Positions 26,433 through 35,596 of a stretch of DNA of 64,000 nt are shown here, piece by piece. The stretch is from Lichina pygmaea. Its lineage: Eukaryota; Ascomycota; Lichinomycetes; Lichinales; Lichinaceae. Every line of letters starts with the position of its first letter. Within the stretch, counting starts at the first letter, position 1. The translations under genes and the position numbers were made by a program. Location: contig OY730174.1 in NCBI GenBank assembly GCA_963422465.1, positions 1 to 64,000 on the forward strand. The letters run 5' to 3'. Under the pieces are notes generated by a model. It was not told the DNA's origin. It did no database searches and saw only the letters and a program-made list of their open reading frames with translations.

Positions 26433-26836
26433 TGTTAAGGCCTAGGCCGGAACAGCCCAGGTAAGCGAGGGAGAGGTGTGAGTCATGCGGAACAACATCC
26501 GACCGATCCGGTGGACAAGCAAGAGCTAAGCGAGGAGCTCGTCCGGTGGACGAGCAGGAGCTAAGCGAGGAGCTCGTCCGGTGGACGAGCAGGAGCTAAG
26601 CGAGGAGCTCGTCCACGCAAAAGGATGATACCCCTCGAGGAGACCTCCCCCCTTGGGGCATCTGTATAAAGACCCCCAAAGAGCCCGGAGGGATTAGCTC
26701 TCCAGGCTGAACGCACATTACGAGCGACAATAGCAAGAGAGTTACCCCACTTGCTATTCATCTATTGAGTCCCTGCCCTCCTCGGTCAAAGACAGGACCA
26801 CCCACATTCTGTGTGAACGTGGACTGGCCTTTAACA
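26433..26836 (+). repeat. A3 5' LTR
   Basis: TATAAA at 26665-26670. The predicted RNA start is near AGGCTGAA (26704-26711), about 34 nt downstream. That octamer is complementary to TTCAGCCT at 26839-26846, 2 nt beyond the LTR, which suggests a self-priming site. U3 array at about 26505-26618. Confidence 0.93.
26505..26618. promoter_or_regulatory. A3 U3 inverted-repeat array (candidate operator)
   Basis: A 35-bp unit is repeated about three times. Each junction forms the palindrome GCTCGTCC-GGT-GGACGAGC (26537-26555, 26572-26590). Spaced inverted half-sites suit a dimeric DNA-binding protein such as the antisense Zn2Cys6 protein, but binding is inferred only. Confidence 0.45.
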
Positions 26837-26874
26837 GTTTCAGCCTCTAACACATAGGACACCGGCTCAATACG

Positions 26875-28419
26875 ATGGCAGATCCACGCAGCCCTACCCC
26901 TTCGCAGGCAGGCCAACCTCGGGCTGCGCCTCAGGCGCAAGCCCAGGAACCACCTGTCCCTACCACCCTCACCTTACCTCCAAAGCCGTTGAAGGTAGGT
27001 ACGCCGAAGAGGTACGATGGATCACGAGGGGGATTGGAATTATTCTTCTCTCAGCTTGAGCTTTACTACGGATTCAACACCGCACAATTCCCTACGGAAC
27101 AGGAGAAGGTGCTGTTCGCAGCTTCCTACCTGGACGGACCGACATTTGCCTGGTTTAATGTCTACCTACGAGACTTCCTCGACAACAAGGAAGATCCCTC
27201 TAGCATGGAGACCACGACACGGCAGATCATTGGGAGATTCTCTACCTTCAAGACCCAGATGAAGAAGACCTTCGGGGTCATTGATGAAGAACGAGATGCG
27301 GAACGAAAGCTCCAAGCACTACGGCAGACAGGGTCAGCATCAGACTTCGCGGCGAAGTTCCAACAGTTGTCAGTGAGGACGCAATGGGGAGACAGTGCCT
27401 TGACGGTACTATTCTACCAAGCTCTCAAGGAACAAGTCAAGGATGACATCGCACGAGGAGATCGACCCACTGACCTCGAGGATATGATCGACACAGCGGT
27501 ACGCATCGACGACTGACAGTTTGAACGAGAACTTGAGAAGTGAGGCAAGCATGCAAGGCCATGGGGCAAAAAGACAGCGCCAGCACAAGACAAGTACGGC
27601 TTGACACCCATGGAGATTGATGCAACAACACCACAGGCAACAAAGAAGAAAGAAACACAGAAGTGTTACAATTGCCAGAAGGTAGGACACCTCGCAGCCA
27701 ACTGCCAAAGCAAGAAGAAGAAAGAAGGCAAGGGTAAGCAGTTGAATGCCACTGGTGCCTGGAAAGGCAAGGGCATTCAGGAGCCACCGAGGGCTCCCAG
27801 AGGCACGCTACCCATGAACCGGTCAGAAGCAACACTCCTCGGACAGGAGGACAATCTCAGACAGCACATCGAAAGACTGGAGAACGATCTGCAGAGGTCA
27901 CTGGAGGACCTGCACACAATCCAAGACCAGATCGATAAGGTTCATTGGGAGGATGACCTGATCTCCGAATTCGACACAACAGACTACGAGATTGACATAA
28001 CCGGCATGCCACCAGTTCCCGAGACACCACTACTCCGACGACAGGATGCGACCTTGTCGGAGGACAGCGAAGCAAGAGTGACGCGATGGGTGGACGACAC
28101 CATCAGCATCTCACAGCCCCGAGACATCGCAGCGCAAGTGGACTATCACCAGGCTACGACACCAGCCTGCAGACGTCCTTATTGGAAAGGATGTGAGGAC
28201 CACCACTGCAAGGAACATCTCCTAGAGAAAAGGAGAAGGCACCACTTCCCTGGCCCAGAATACCACAAGAAAGCCTGGAGCATCAAGCACCAGCTAAGCC
28301 AGCAAGGGAAAGAACACGATGATTGCGGAGAAGACGCATGGGAGCTATGCTTCACTGAAAAATGCGAAAGACACGCGGCAGAACGCCAGGCTCAGGGCCT
28401 TGGTTGTTCAAAAAACTAG
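26875..28419 (+). pseudogene. A3 gag, two internal TGA codons
   Basis: ATG 38 bp after the LTR. The capsid is rich in Gln and Glu. TGA at 27514-27516 is CGA in A1; TGA at 27541-27543 is present in all A copies. The nucleocapsid part (27601-28419) has zinc knuckle CYNCQKVGHLAANC, an acidic region, and a second Cys/His-rich patch (CEDHHCKEH). The natural stop TAG at 28417-28419 follows the AAAAAAC slip site directly. Confidence 0.87.
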
Positions 28420-31400
28420 CAGTGCTCTTCAAATCCGGAGTCGGAAGAGCAGGCAAGACAACACTCCGGAGAGAAGGGGTCGAGCAGAGCCTCGACGCGA
28501 CAGCCTGCAGTCCGCATTTTCGCATCAAGATGAGAGTCAACGGGCATCTGACAAATGCCATGATCGACTCTGGAGCTACTGGCAACTTCATGTCAGAAAG
28601 TTTCGCCAGGAAGCACAAGATCCCGACTCAGGAAAAGAGGAATCCATACCAACTAACGGTAGTGGACAGGACACCACTCTCCAACGACCAAGGACGAGTG
28701 ACGAAGGAGACCAAGAACCTACGACTGTGTGTCGACGGTACGACAATCAGATCAGAAGAATTCGACTTGGTCCAGATACTACATGAAGTTATATTGGGTC
28801 TTCCGTGGTTGGAAAGTCAAAACCCAAGGATCGACTGGAAAAGAAGGCACCTAGTCTTTCCGAAGAGGAGTCTGGCAACTCGAGCAGAGCCAGAGAAAGT
28901 GAGAATCAAAGAGATCTTATATGCAGGGTGGAAGAAGCACCACCGGCGAGGGCGAGCCTATGTGGCTTGGATGAAGCCCCGAAACCATCAACTTTGCACC
29001 ACGCATGACGCCGTGGGCGAGACTCAGGCACCGCAGCTGCCAAGTGAGTATAAAGACTACCAGGAGATGTTTGGTGAGGAAGTGGTCGCGACGCTACCAG
29101 AACACCAAGAGTGGGATCACGAAATTCCGCTGGAAGACGGAAAGAAACCCACACATGGCCCTATTTACACTCTATCAGCAAAGGAGCTTGAGGCCCTAAG
29201 AGATTACCTGGACGAGAACCTAGCGAAAGGGTTCATAAGACCTTCAACATCACCGGCCGGATACCCGATATTGTTTGTGCCAAAGAAAGACGGCAAATTA
29301 CGACTGTGTGTCGACTACCGGCAGCTCAATGCGATCACGATTAAGAATCGCTACCCGCTACTGTTAATATCGGAAATCCAGGACCGAATCCAAGGAGCCA
29401 AGTGGTTTACCAAATTCGACATCCGAGGCGCTTTCAACCTGGTTAGGATGAAAGATGGCGAAGAATGGAAGACAGCCTTTCGTACGAGGTACGGGCATTA
29501 CGAGTATACCGTTATGCCATTCGGCCTTACGAATGCACCGGCGACGTTCCAATCGCTCATTAACGCCATCCTCCGACAATACCTGGATATATTTGTTACC
29601 GCTTATATCGATGATGTCTTGGTTTACACCAATGGAACCCTGGAGGAGCACAAACAGCATGTCAAGAAGATCCTACATGCGCTCCAAGAAGCAGGAATGA
29701 GGTTACGCCTTGATAAGAGCGTCTTCCACGTGAAAGAAGTGGAATATTTGGGATCAATCCTGACGACGGAAGGAATCCGTATGGACGATACAAAGATCAC
29801 GGCAGTACGAGACTGGCCAACACCCAAAAACCTCAAAGAAGTCCAATCCTTCCTGGGATTTGCGAACTTCTACCGACGATTCATCAAGGAGTACTCGAGG
29901 ACAGCAGCACCCTTGACTGAACTAACAAAGAAGGAAGAAACCTTCACATGGGGGAACAGCCAAGAGAGAGTGTTCCAGGAGCTGAAAGAGAAGTTCACCT
30001 CCGCACCCATACTGGCATCATTTGATCCCGGACGGCGGATCATCATGGAGACAGATGCCTCGGACCAAGCACTTGGATCTTGCTTGTGTCAACCAGACGC
30101 CGAAAACCGCCTACACCCTGTCGCATACCGATCGAGAAAGTTCTCTGGCCCAGAACTCAGGTACGATGTTCATGACAAGGAGTTGTTAGCGATTGTCGAC
30201 GCATTCCAGGAGTGGAGACCTTACCTGGAAGGAGCAAAGTACACAGTGGACGTGTACTCAGACCACAAGAATTTGGCTTACTTCACGACGACGAAGAAGC
30301 TAAACAGACGACAAGTCCGATGGGCGGAGCTTTTAGCTTCATACGACTTCCAGATCTTCTATCAAAAAGGATCAGAAAACGCACGAGCGGACGCGCTTAG
30401 CAGACGGCCTGATATGACGACAGACGACACGACAGAAGAGCGCCCAATCCTAGTGACAAAAGGACAAACTCTGGTCTATGCTCAACCTCAGTTAGCGAAA
30501 ACTGAAGAAATGGGTGCACTCCTGACCCTAGGCCACAACGTTGCGGCCACGAACAAGGAAGAAGTGCCAGAGAGCGCACAAGAGGACGTGATTCGACAAC
30601 ATCACGATGGACCTCTACACAGACATCCTGGGCGAGACAAGACCCTGGAAAAGATCCGGAGACGTTACCACTTCAACGGAATGAAGCGGAAAGTGACGGA
30701 ATTTATTCGTAACTGCGAAGAGTGTGCGAAAAACAAACCGTCACGCCACAAACCCTATGGAGAGAGTCAACAAATGGACCTCCCAGAAGCGGCTTGGGAT
30801 ACTATCACAATGGATTTTGTGGTGAAGCTGCCGAGGTCAGAGGACCTGGTAACAAAGGTGAAATATGACAGTATCTTGGTGGTTGTTGACAAACTCACCA
30901 AATACGCTCACCTGATCCCGTGGCGAGAGACAGGAACAGCGAGCGAACTCGCCAATGTCCTGCTCAAAGAATTGGTTAGCCAGCGAGGGCTACCCACGAA
31001 GATTATCTCAGATCGAGACAAACTCTTCACCTCGAAATTCTGGAACACGTGGACAAGACAGCTAGGGATAGACACGAGGATGTCTACTGCCTACCATCCA
31101 CAAACAGACGGACAAACTGAGAGAACAAACCAGACGATGGAACAGTACCTACGCCACTACGTCAACCACCGACAGGACGATTGGGTAGAACTGCTACCAA
31201 TGGCTCAGTTTGCGTACAACGATCAGCAACACAGCATGACGGGCATGACGCCGTTCTTTGCGAACTACGGCAGAAACCCCCGCTGGGAAGCGATGGCGGC
31301 TGGAAGTGGCACTTCAACGAACGTCGAAAAACTCACTGCTATGCATGAGGAAATGAAGACTGCAATTGAATCCGCACAAAAGACAACAAGCCACCACCTA

Positions 31401-31949
31401 AACAGCAAAAGGTTGAAGGGACCAACCCTGGAGAGGGGGGATAAGGTCTATTTGTCAACAAAAAACCTGCGCTCGAAGCGACCGAGCAAAAAGCTGGATC
31501 ATGTACGAATCGGACCGTTTGAGATTGAGAAGCGCACTGGAGAAGTCAACTACCGACTGAGACTGCCAAAAAAGGCATGGATACACCGAGTATTCCATGT
31601 CTCGCTGCTCGAGCCAGCACCCAGCGACGCAGCAATCAAAACAGAATGGCACTTCGAGGACGATGAAGAAGAGTACGATGTCGAAAGGATCCTAGACAGT
31701 CGGAGAAACGGACGGAAAATCGAGTACCTGGTGAAGTGGTTAGGATTTGACGAAGAGGAGAATTCGTGGGAACCAACCGAGAACTTCAGCTCTGCGATGA
31801 ACCGGAAACTGGTGGATTACCACCGAGCAAATCCGCAGCGACCAGGTCCGACGGAGATAACGGCTCGAGAGAAGCCAAAGCCTCTGAAGAGAAGACGTCC
31901 TCAAAGGACGGTGGAGCAGCAGCTTGACGGGCCTCCTGTTCGCGGATAA
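28362..31949 (+). CDS. A3 pol polyprotein (protease, RT, RNase H, integrase, chromodomain)
   Basis: An open frame of 1195 codons, translated by -1 frameshifting from gag. Its listed Met lies upstream of the slip site and need not be a start. Residues counted from it: aspartic protease DSG at 69-71; RT with [18 protein letters not shown] around 305-325 and the active site YIDD at 415-418; RNase H beginning near METDASDQ (562); integrase zinc finger H753, H755, C785, C788; catalytic D818, D884, E920 (DD35E); chromodomain about 1104-1145 (YLVKWLGFDEEENSWEP). This order is that of Ty3/Gypsy chromoviruses. The chromodomain would direct integration to marked chromatin. All catalytic residues checked are present. 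Confidence 0.95.
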   Translation: MRKTRGRTPGSGPWLFKKLAVLFKSGVGRAGKTTLRREGVEQSLDATACSPHFRIKMRVNGHLTNAMIDSGATGNFMSESFARKHKIPTQEKRNPYQLTVVDRTPLSNDQGRVTKETKNLRLCVDGTTIRSEEFDLVQILHEVILGLPWLESQNPRIDWKRRHLVFPKRSLATRAEPEKVRIKEILYAGWKKHHRRGRAYVAWMKPRNHQLCTTHDAVGETQAPQLPSEYKDYQEMFGEEVVATLPEHQEWDHEIPLEDGKKPTHGPIYTLSAKELEALRDYLDENLAKGFIRPSTSPAGYPILFVPKKDGKLRLCVDYRQLNAITIKNRYPLLLISEIQDRIQGAKWFTKFDIRGAFNLVRMKDGEEWKTAFRTRYGHYEYTVMPFGLTNAPATFQSLINAILRQYLDIFVTAYIDDVLVYTNGTLEEHKQHVKKILHALQEAGMRLRLDKSVFHVKEVEYLGSILTTEGIRMDDTKITAVRDWPTPKNLKEVQSFLGFANFYRRFIKEYSRTAAPLTELTKKEETFTWGNSQERVFQELKEKFTSAPILASFDPGRRIIMETDASDQALGSCLCQPDAENRLHPVAYRSRKFSGPELRYDVHDKELLAIVDAFQEWRPYLEGAKYTVDVYSDHKNLAYFTTTKKLNRRQVRWAELLASYDFQIFYQKGSENARADALSRRPDMTTDDTTEERPILVTKGQTLVYAQPQLAKTEEMGALLTLGHNVAATNKEEVPESAQEDVIRQHHDGPLHRHPGRDKTLEKIRRRYHFNGMKRKVTEFIRNCEECAKNKPSRHKPYGESQQMDLPEAAWDTITMDFVVKLPRSEDLVTKVKYDSILVVVDKLTKYAHLIPWRETGTASELANVLLKELVSQRGLPTKIISDRDKLFTSKFWNTWTRQLGIDTRMSTAYHPQTDGQTERTNQTMEQYLRHYVNHRQDDWVELLPMAQFAYNDQQHSMTGMTPFFANYGRNPRWEAMAAGSGTSTNVEKLTAMHEEMKTAIESAQKTTSHHLNSKRLKGPTLERGDKVYLSTKNLRSKRPSKKLDHVRIGPFEIEKRTGEVNYRLRLPKKAWIHRVFHVSLLEPAPSDAAIKTEWHFEDDEEEYDVERILDSRRNGRKIEYLVKWLGFDEEENSWEPTENFSSAMNRKLVDYHRANPQRPGPTEITAREKPKPLKRRRPQRTVEQQLDGPPVRG
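28410..28470 (+). promoter_or_regulatory. -1 ribosomal frameshift signal (slip site plus H-type pseudoknot)
   Basis: AAAAAAC (28410-28416) sits in the gag frame as xxA-AAA-AAC, just before the gag stop TAG. After a 6-nt spacer, stem 1 pairs TGCTCTTC (28423-28430) with GAAGAGCA (28444-28451). Stem 2 pairs TCCGGAGT (28434-28441) with ACTCCGGA (28463-28470). Loops are 3, 2 and 11 nt. Pol is open in the -1 frame across the site. A2 keeps every paired base; A1 has one change in stem 2. Confidence 0.88.
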
Positions 31950-32358
31950 TGCGGAGGGCCTCTTGTTCCTGAGCATCGAGGGACTCTTGATCCTCGATGG
32001 CTGACAGCTCACGACGGATGGCATCGGCCTCCTTCTGTGAGAGACGACCCAGCTGCCGGCGGAGGCGGATCTGCCGGGGAAGCAGTTTTGACAGTTGGTC
32101 ATCAGTCTCCCGCAGCTGAGCCTCAAGCTGCTCACGCTCAAGCTCCATCTTCTTCCATTCCGATTCCGAGAGATGAAGGTCGCAGCGACGACCCTTCTCG
32201 ATGCACCGACGACAAAAAGACGATGCAGAACTCACGACACACTTGGCGTGGTCGCGACGACAAGCACCGCATGCGATTTTTGATTCCTTGCCCATTTTGC
32301 CAACACGACAAGAGAGAAAACTGCGACGACGAGTTCGAGTTGTCTGGCTTTGGTTCAT
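31786..32358 (-). CDS. A3 antisense Zn2Cys6 coiled-coil protein
   Basis: 190 codons, convergent with pol and overlapping its last 164 bp. The basic N-terminus is followed by a zinc binuclear cluster, CGAC-X6-C-X8-CRRC-X6-C, which fits the fungal Zn2Cys6 consensus. A long Glu/Gln/Lys/Arg-rich region with heptad leucines follows, predicted to be a coiled coil, then an acidic C-terminus. There is no middle homology region or long activation domain, so this is a minimal DNA-binding and dimerising protein. Upstream lies a CT-rich stretch, the complement of the polypurine tract; no TATA was found for this family. Role inferred: regulation of the element. The start could be the later MGK. Confidence 0.8.
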   Translation of the reverse strand: MNQSQTTRTRRRSFLSCRVGKMGKESKIACGACRRDHAKCVVSSASSFCRRCIEKGRRCDLHLSESEWKKMELEREQLEAQLRETDDQLSKLLPRQIRLRRQLGRLSQKEADAIRRELSAIEDQESLDAQEQEALRIIREQEARQAAAPPSFEDVFSSEALASLEPLSPSDLVAADLLGGNPPVSGSSQS

Positions 32359-32419
32359 GGCAAAAGAGGAGCAGGAACAAAAAGGATCTGGGGACAGAAC
32401 CCTTGGAGGGAGGGGATAG

Positions 32420-32823
32420 TGTTAAGGCCTAGGCCGGAACAGCCCAGGTAAGCGAGGGAGAGGTGTGAGTCATGCGGAACAACATCCGACTGATCCGGTG
32501 GACGAGCAAGAGCTAAGCGAGGAGCTTGTCCGGTGGACGAGCAGGAGCTAAGCGAGGAGCTCGTCCGGTGGACGAGCAGGAGCTAAGCGAGGAGCTCGTC
32601 CACGCAAAAGGATGATACCCCTCGAGGAGACCCCCCCCCTTGGGGCATCTGTATAAAGACCCCCAAAGAGCCCGGAGGGATTAGCTCTCCAGGCTGAACG
32701 CACATTACGAGCGACAATAGCAAGAGAGTTACCCCACTTGCTATTCATCTATTGAGTCCCTGCCCTCCTCGGTCGAAGACAGGACCACCCACATTCTGTG
32801 TGAACGTGGACTGGCCTTTAACA
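32420..32823 (+). repeat. A3 3' LTR
   Basis: 404 bp, same length as the 5' LTR. It follows the tract GGAGGGAGGGGATAG. The right target copy CCTGA lies at 32824-32828. Confidence 0.94.
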
Positions 32824-33105
32824 CCTGAGTGGCCAACTTGACAATATCAAGGTGGATCCTTTCAGCATGGTGTCTGGTAACTATTTCTATTGGCTGCGTC
32901 TTATGGCAGACTAGCTCTGTCTGTCTATTTGCCATCGCAAGCTGATAGGGCTGCTGCTTGTGTCTCCTTCCAGTGCTGAGGGTGTCGTAAAGTTGCCTTG
33001 AGATGTAGTTTCCGCTGGCTCCAGAGTCAACAAGTGCGTATGTCTGTACTGGCGTGTTGGCATGTAGTGACACAGGCAATCACAGGTGCTTTATGTTGCT
33101 AGAGG
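32824..33105 (-). pseudogene. B0 pol N-terminus (protease start)
   Basis: Rest of the B0 protease region with DSGASG, separated from 26432 by A3. Read leftwards, it joins the central pol part when A3 and one CCTGA copy are removed. Confidence 0.8.
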
Positions 33106-34647
33106 TCATGTTGTTGAGCTCCCGATGTCACCCCTTGACAAGAGAGTTTAGTCTTTTCCTGATTGAAGTGTCTTTCCACTGACTGGGCAATGGGTCCAGC
33201 TATTCCCATCAGTCCTGAGGAATCTGTTCATGAATTTGTCTTGCTGATGCTTGTCACATCCAGGCTTGAGGCAGTACTACTAATTGTTGACGTAGCAGTT
33301 GTGGTTGTTGCCTTGCTGTAAGAACATAAGGTGTTTGTGCCAGTCATGTGTGTGCCCAGGGAATGCGGTGTGTTGGTGTTTGTCCCAAAGGTGGATCTCA
33401 CACGTATCCTTCTCGCAATTGACTCAATGCTTATGGCAGGTGGCGTGGTAGGGTGAATGTCCTCCGTACCTTTGTAGTTGTTTGTGGTAGGTGCAGTAGT
33501 GCTTTGTGCAAAATCTCCACTGTAGTTCACTGTGCTGTAGATTTTGTGGGTCTATACTGTAAGCATAGCTTCCTTGTGGTATTTCTTCTTTGATAGACAC
33601 GGGTTTGTCTCAGTCCCCATCAGAGGTGGTTAAGAGCTCCTGTCCCTTGTCCTGACCTATCAGTTCTGGTAGGTCCTTGCCTCCTGATGTTGCCAGTTGG
33701 TGGGCTGCTTCCAATATCTGATCATAGTTGTCCTATTGTTCAAGGGATAGCTGAGCCTCTTCTGGTGGGTCCTCTGGCTTGATGACATTCCAGTCTCCAT
33801 CAAGTGTATTAAGTTGCTGTCAGTGCACCTTGTTCTTTGAACAATAGTCTTTCACTATGTGGCCTAGCTTGCCACAGGCATAGCACTTCAGTGCTTTCCC
33901 CTTTTTGTTGTTCCTTCCCTTCGTGAACCTTCCCTTGTGGTGGACTGCATCCAGTTCCATGGGTGTATAGCCATATAGGTCATGTGGTGGTGTCTTGTTA
34001 GGCAGCTTGTAGTGGTTGCTCACATGCCATGCGGAGTGGCTGTATCCTCTGTCGTGGTGTTTCTCCATCACTCACTTGAATAGTTTGTCATCAATGTTGA
34101 TTGCTTGTGTGATGAGTTCATCCAGTGTGTTGACTGCTTGTCTGTCAAAGGTGATTTCATCCTTCATGTTTTCCTTGAGTCCATGTCAGTACATGACCAT
34201 CAGGGCATTATCATCCCAGTCAGTCAGTACTGAGTATTGTTTGAACTGTGTGGTGTACTCTGCGGCTGAGTGTTGTTGCTTGATGTGCTGGATCATTCGT
34301 ATAGCCACTTTGTCTTTGTTAGATAGTCCAAGGATCCTTTTGATCTTGTCCTTGAATTGTGTCTATTTCGTCATCCATTCTGTTGTACTGTTGTAGTCTC
34401 TGTTTCCTGAGAGATGTTTGTTGACGTAGGGCTTGATCCATCAATAAGTATTGCCTCTCATGTAAGTGGTTGCGAAGAGGGGCCACTTTTCCTTAGGCAG
34501 CTTTGTCTCTGGTTGGAATTGAAAGTAGACTTGGAGTTGCATGAGCCAGTCATCAACCTTGTTCTTTTTGCCGTAGAACAGGTCTGGCTTGGCAACACTA
34601 ATCTTTCCATCTGGGAAGTTGGGGTTGGTTGCTCCTGAGGTACTCAT
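33106..34647 (-). pseudogene. B0 gag and Cys/His-rich region
   Basis: ATG at 34647, 18 bp inside the 5' LTR boundary. Stops come from CGA-to-TGA and TGG-to-TAG changes. The zinc knuckle CYACGKLGHIVKDY has lost its last Cys. The shared TGA lies at 33820-33822. The Cys/His-rich region lies near 33110-33800. Confidence 0.8.
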
Positions 34648-34665
34648 CCTTGAGGGTCTTCAAAG

Positions 34666-35145
34666 TGTTGCGGTCTGTACTGTACTGTCCTATCTGAGTA
34701 TAGGATTAGGGTGAGAGGTGGAAGGCAGGTTGGTTCTCGCAGGAGAGGAGTGTCAAGGAGTGTGAAAGAGTTTGGTGGAATGTGGTGGTGGTGACACCTG
34801 ATCAATGGCTTCGTACAAAAGGATTGTATTGAAGTAGATCTAGTTGTCTGGATCACAACATAAGTTGAAGATGATTGTTCCATAAGGGAACTATCGCCAG
34901 ACTATATAGTGCTGGCCTGTCAAGACAATCAAGATTGTCTTGACAGTCTTGACGTCAAGATGGGTGAGATTGTCTTGACAGTCCCACCATGTTATGCACC
35001 CTGCGTCAAGACAGGTGAGATTGTCTTGATGCTTCATGCATCCTGTGTTGAGATTGGTGAGATTGTCTTGATGCTTCATGCATCCTGCGTCAAGACTGGT
35101 GAGATTGTCTCAATGCTTCATGCATGCTGTGTCAAGACTCCTGTG
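34666..35145 (-). repeat. B0 5' LTR, first part
   Basis: LTR-B in reverse orientation with 42-bp U3 units at 35000-35135. Cut at 35145 by A2 (target CTGTG) and continues at 41504-41629. Confidence 0.88.
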
Positions 35146-35221
35146 TGTTAAGGCCCAGGCCGGAACGGCTGAGCTGACCGAAGCGAGTGTACAGAGGTAC
35201 ACGGAACAATGTTCACCCGAC

Positions 35222-35342
35222 CCGGTGGACGAGGTGGACGATGTGTAACCAGCTCGTCCAGCTCGTCCACGGGAACAATGTTCACCCGACCTGGTGGACG
35301 AGGTGGACGATGTGTAACCAGCTCGTCCAGCTCGTCCACGCA
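35222..35342. promoter_or_regulatory. A2 U3 inverted-repeat array (candidate operator)
   Basis: Two units of about 65 bp, each with GTGGACGAG half-sites repeated directly and the complement CTCGTCCAC repeated directly about 20 bp later. The same array occurs in both A2 LTRs and in A1, where CpG decay turns half-sites into CTTGTCCAC. Confidence 0.42.
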
Positions 35343-35596
35343 GAAAGCTGATACCCCTCGGGAGGACCCCCCCCCCTCAGGCTCCTGTATATAAGAACCC
35401 AGATAGCCGGAGAGAATAGCTCTCCAGGCTGAACGCACATTACGAGCGACAATAGCAAGAGAGTTACCCCACTTGCTATTCATCTATTGAGTCCCTGCCC
35501 TCCTCGGTCGAAGACAGGACCACCCACATTCTGTGTGAACGTGGACTGGCCTTTAACAGTTTCAGCCTCTAACATATAGGACACCGGCTCAATACG

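Larger units (their letters stand above)
26433..32823 (+). mobile_element. Ty3/Gypsy chromovirus A3 (family A), youngest and most intact
   Basis: 6391 bp with 404-bp LTRs (26433-26836, 32420-32823) that differ at only a handful of sites, nearly all CpG transitions. Perfect CCTGA duplications (26428-26432, 32824-32828) reconnect B0 when the element is removed. Full-length pol and antisense frames. Gag carries two in-frame TGA codons, so autonomy is doubtful. Its U3 differs from A1 and A2 (35-bp repeats). Confidence 0.95.
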
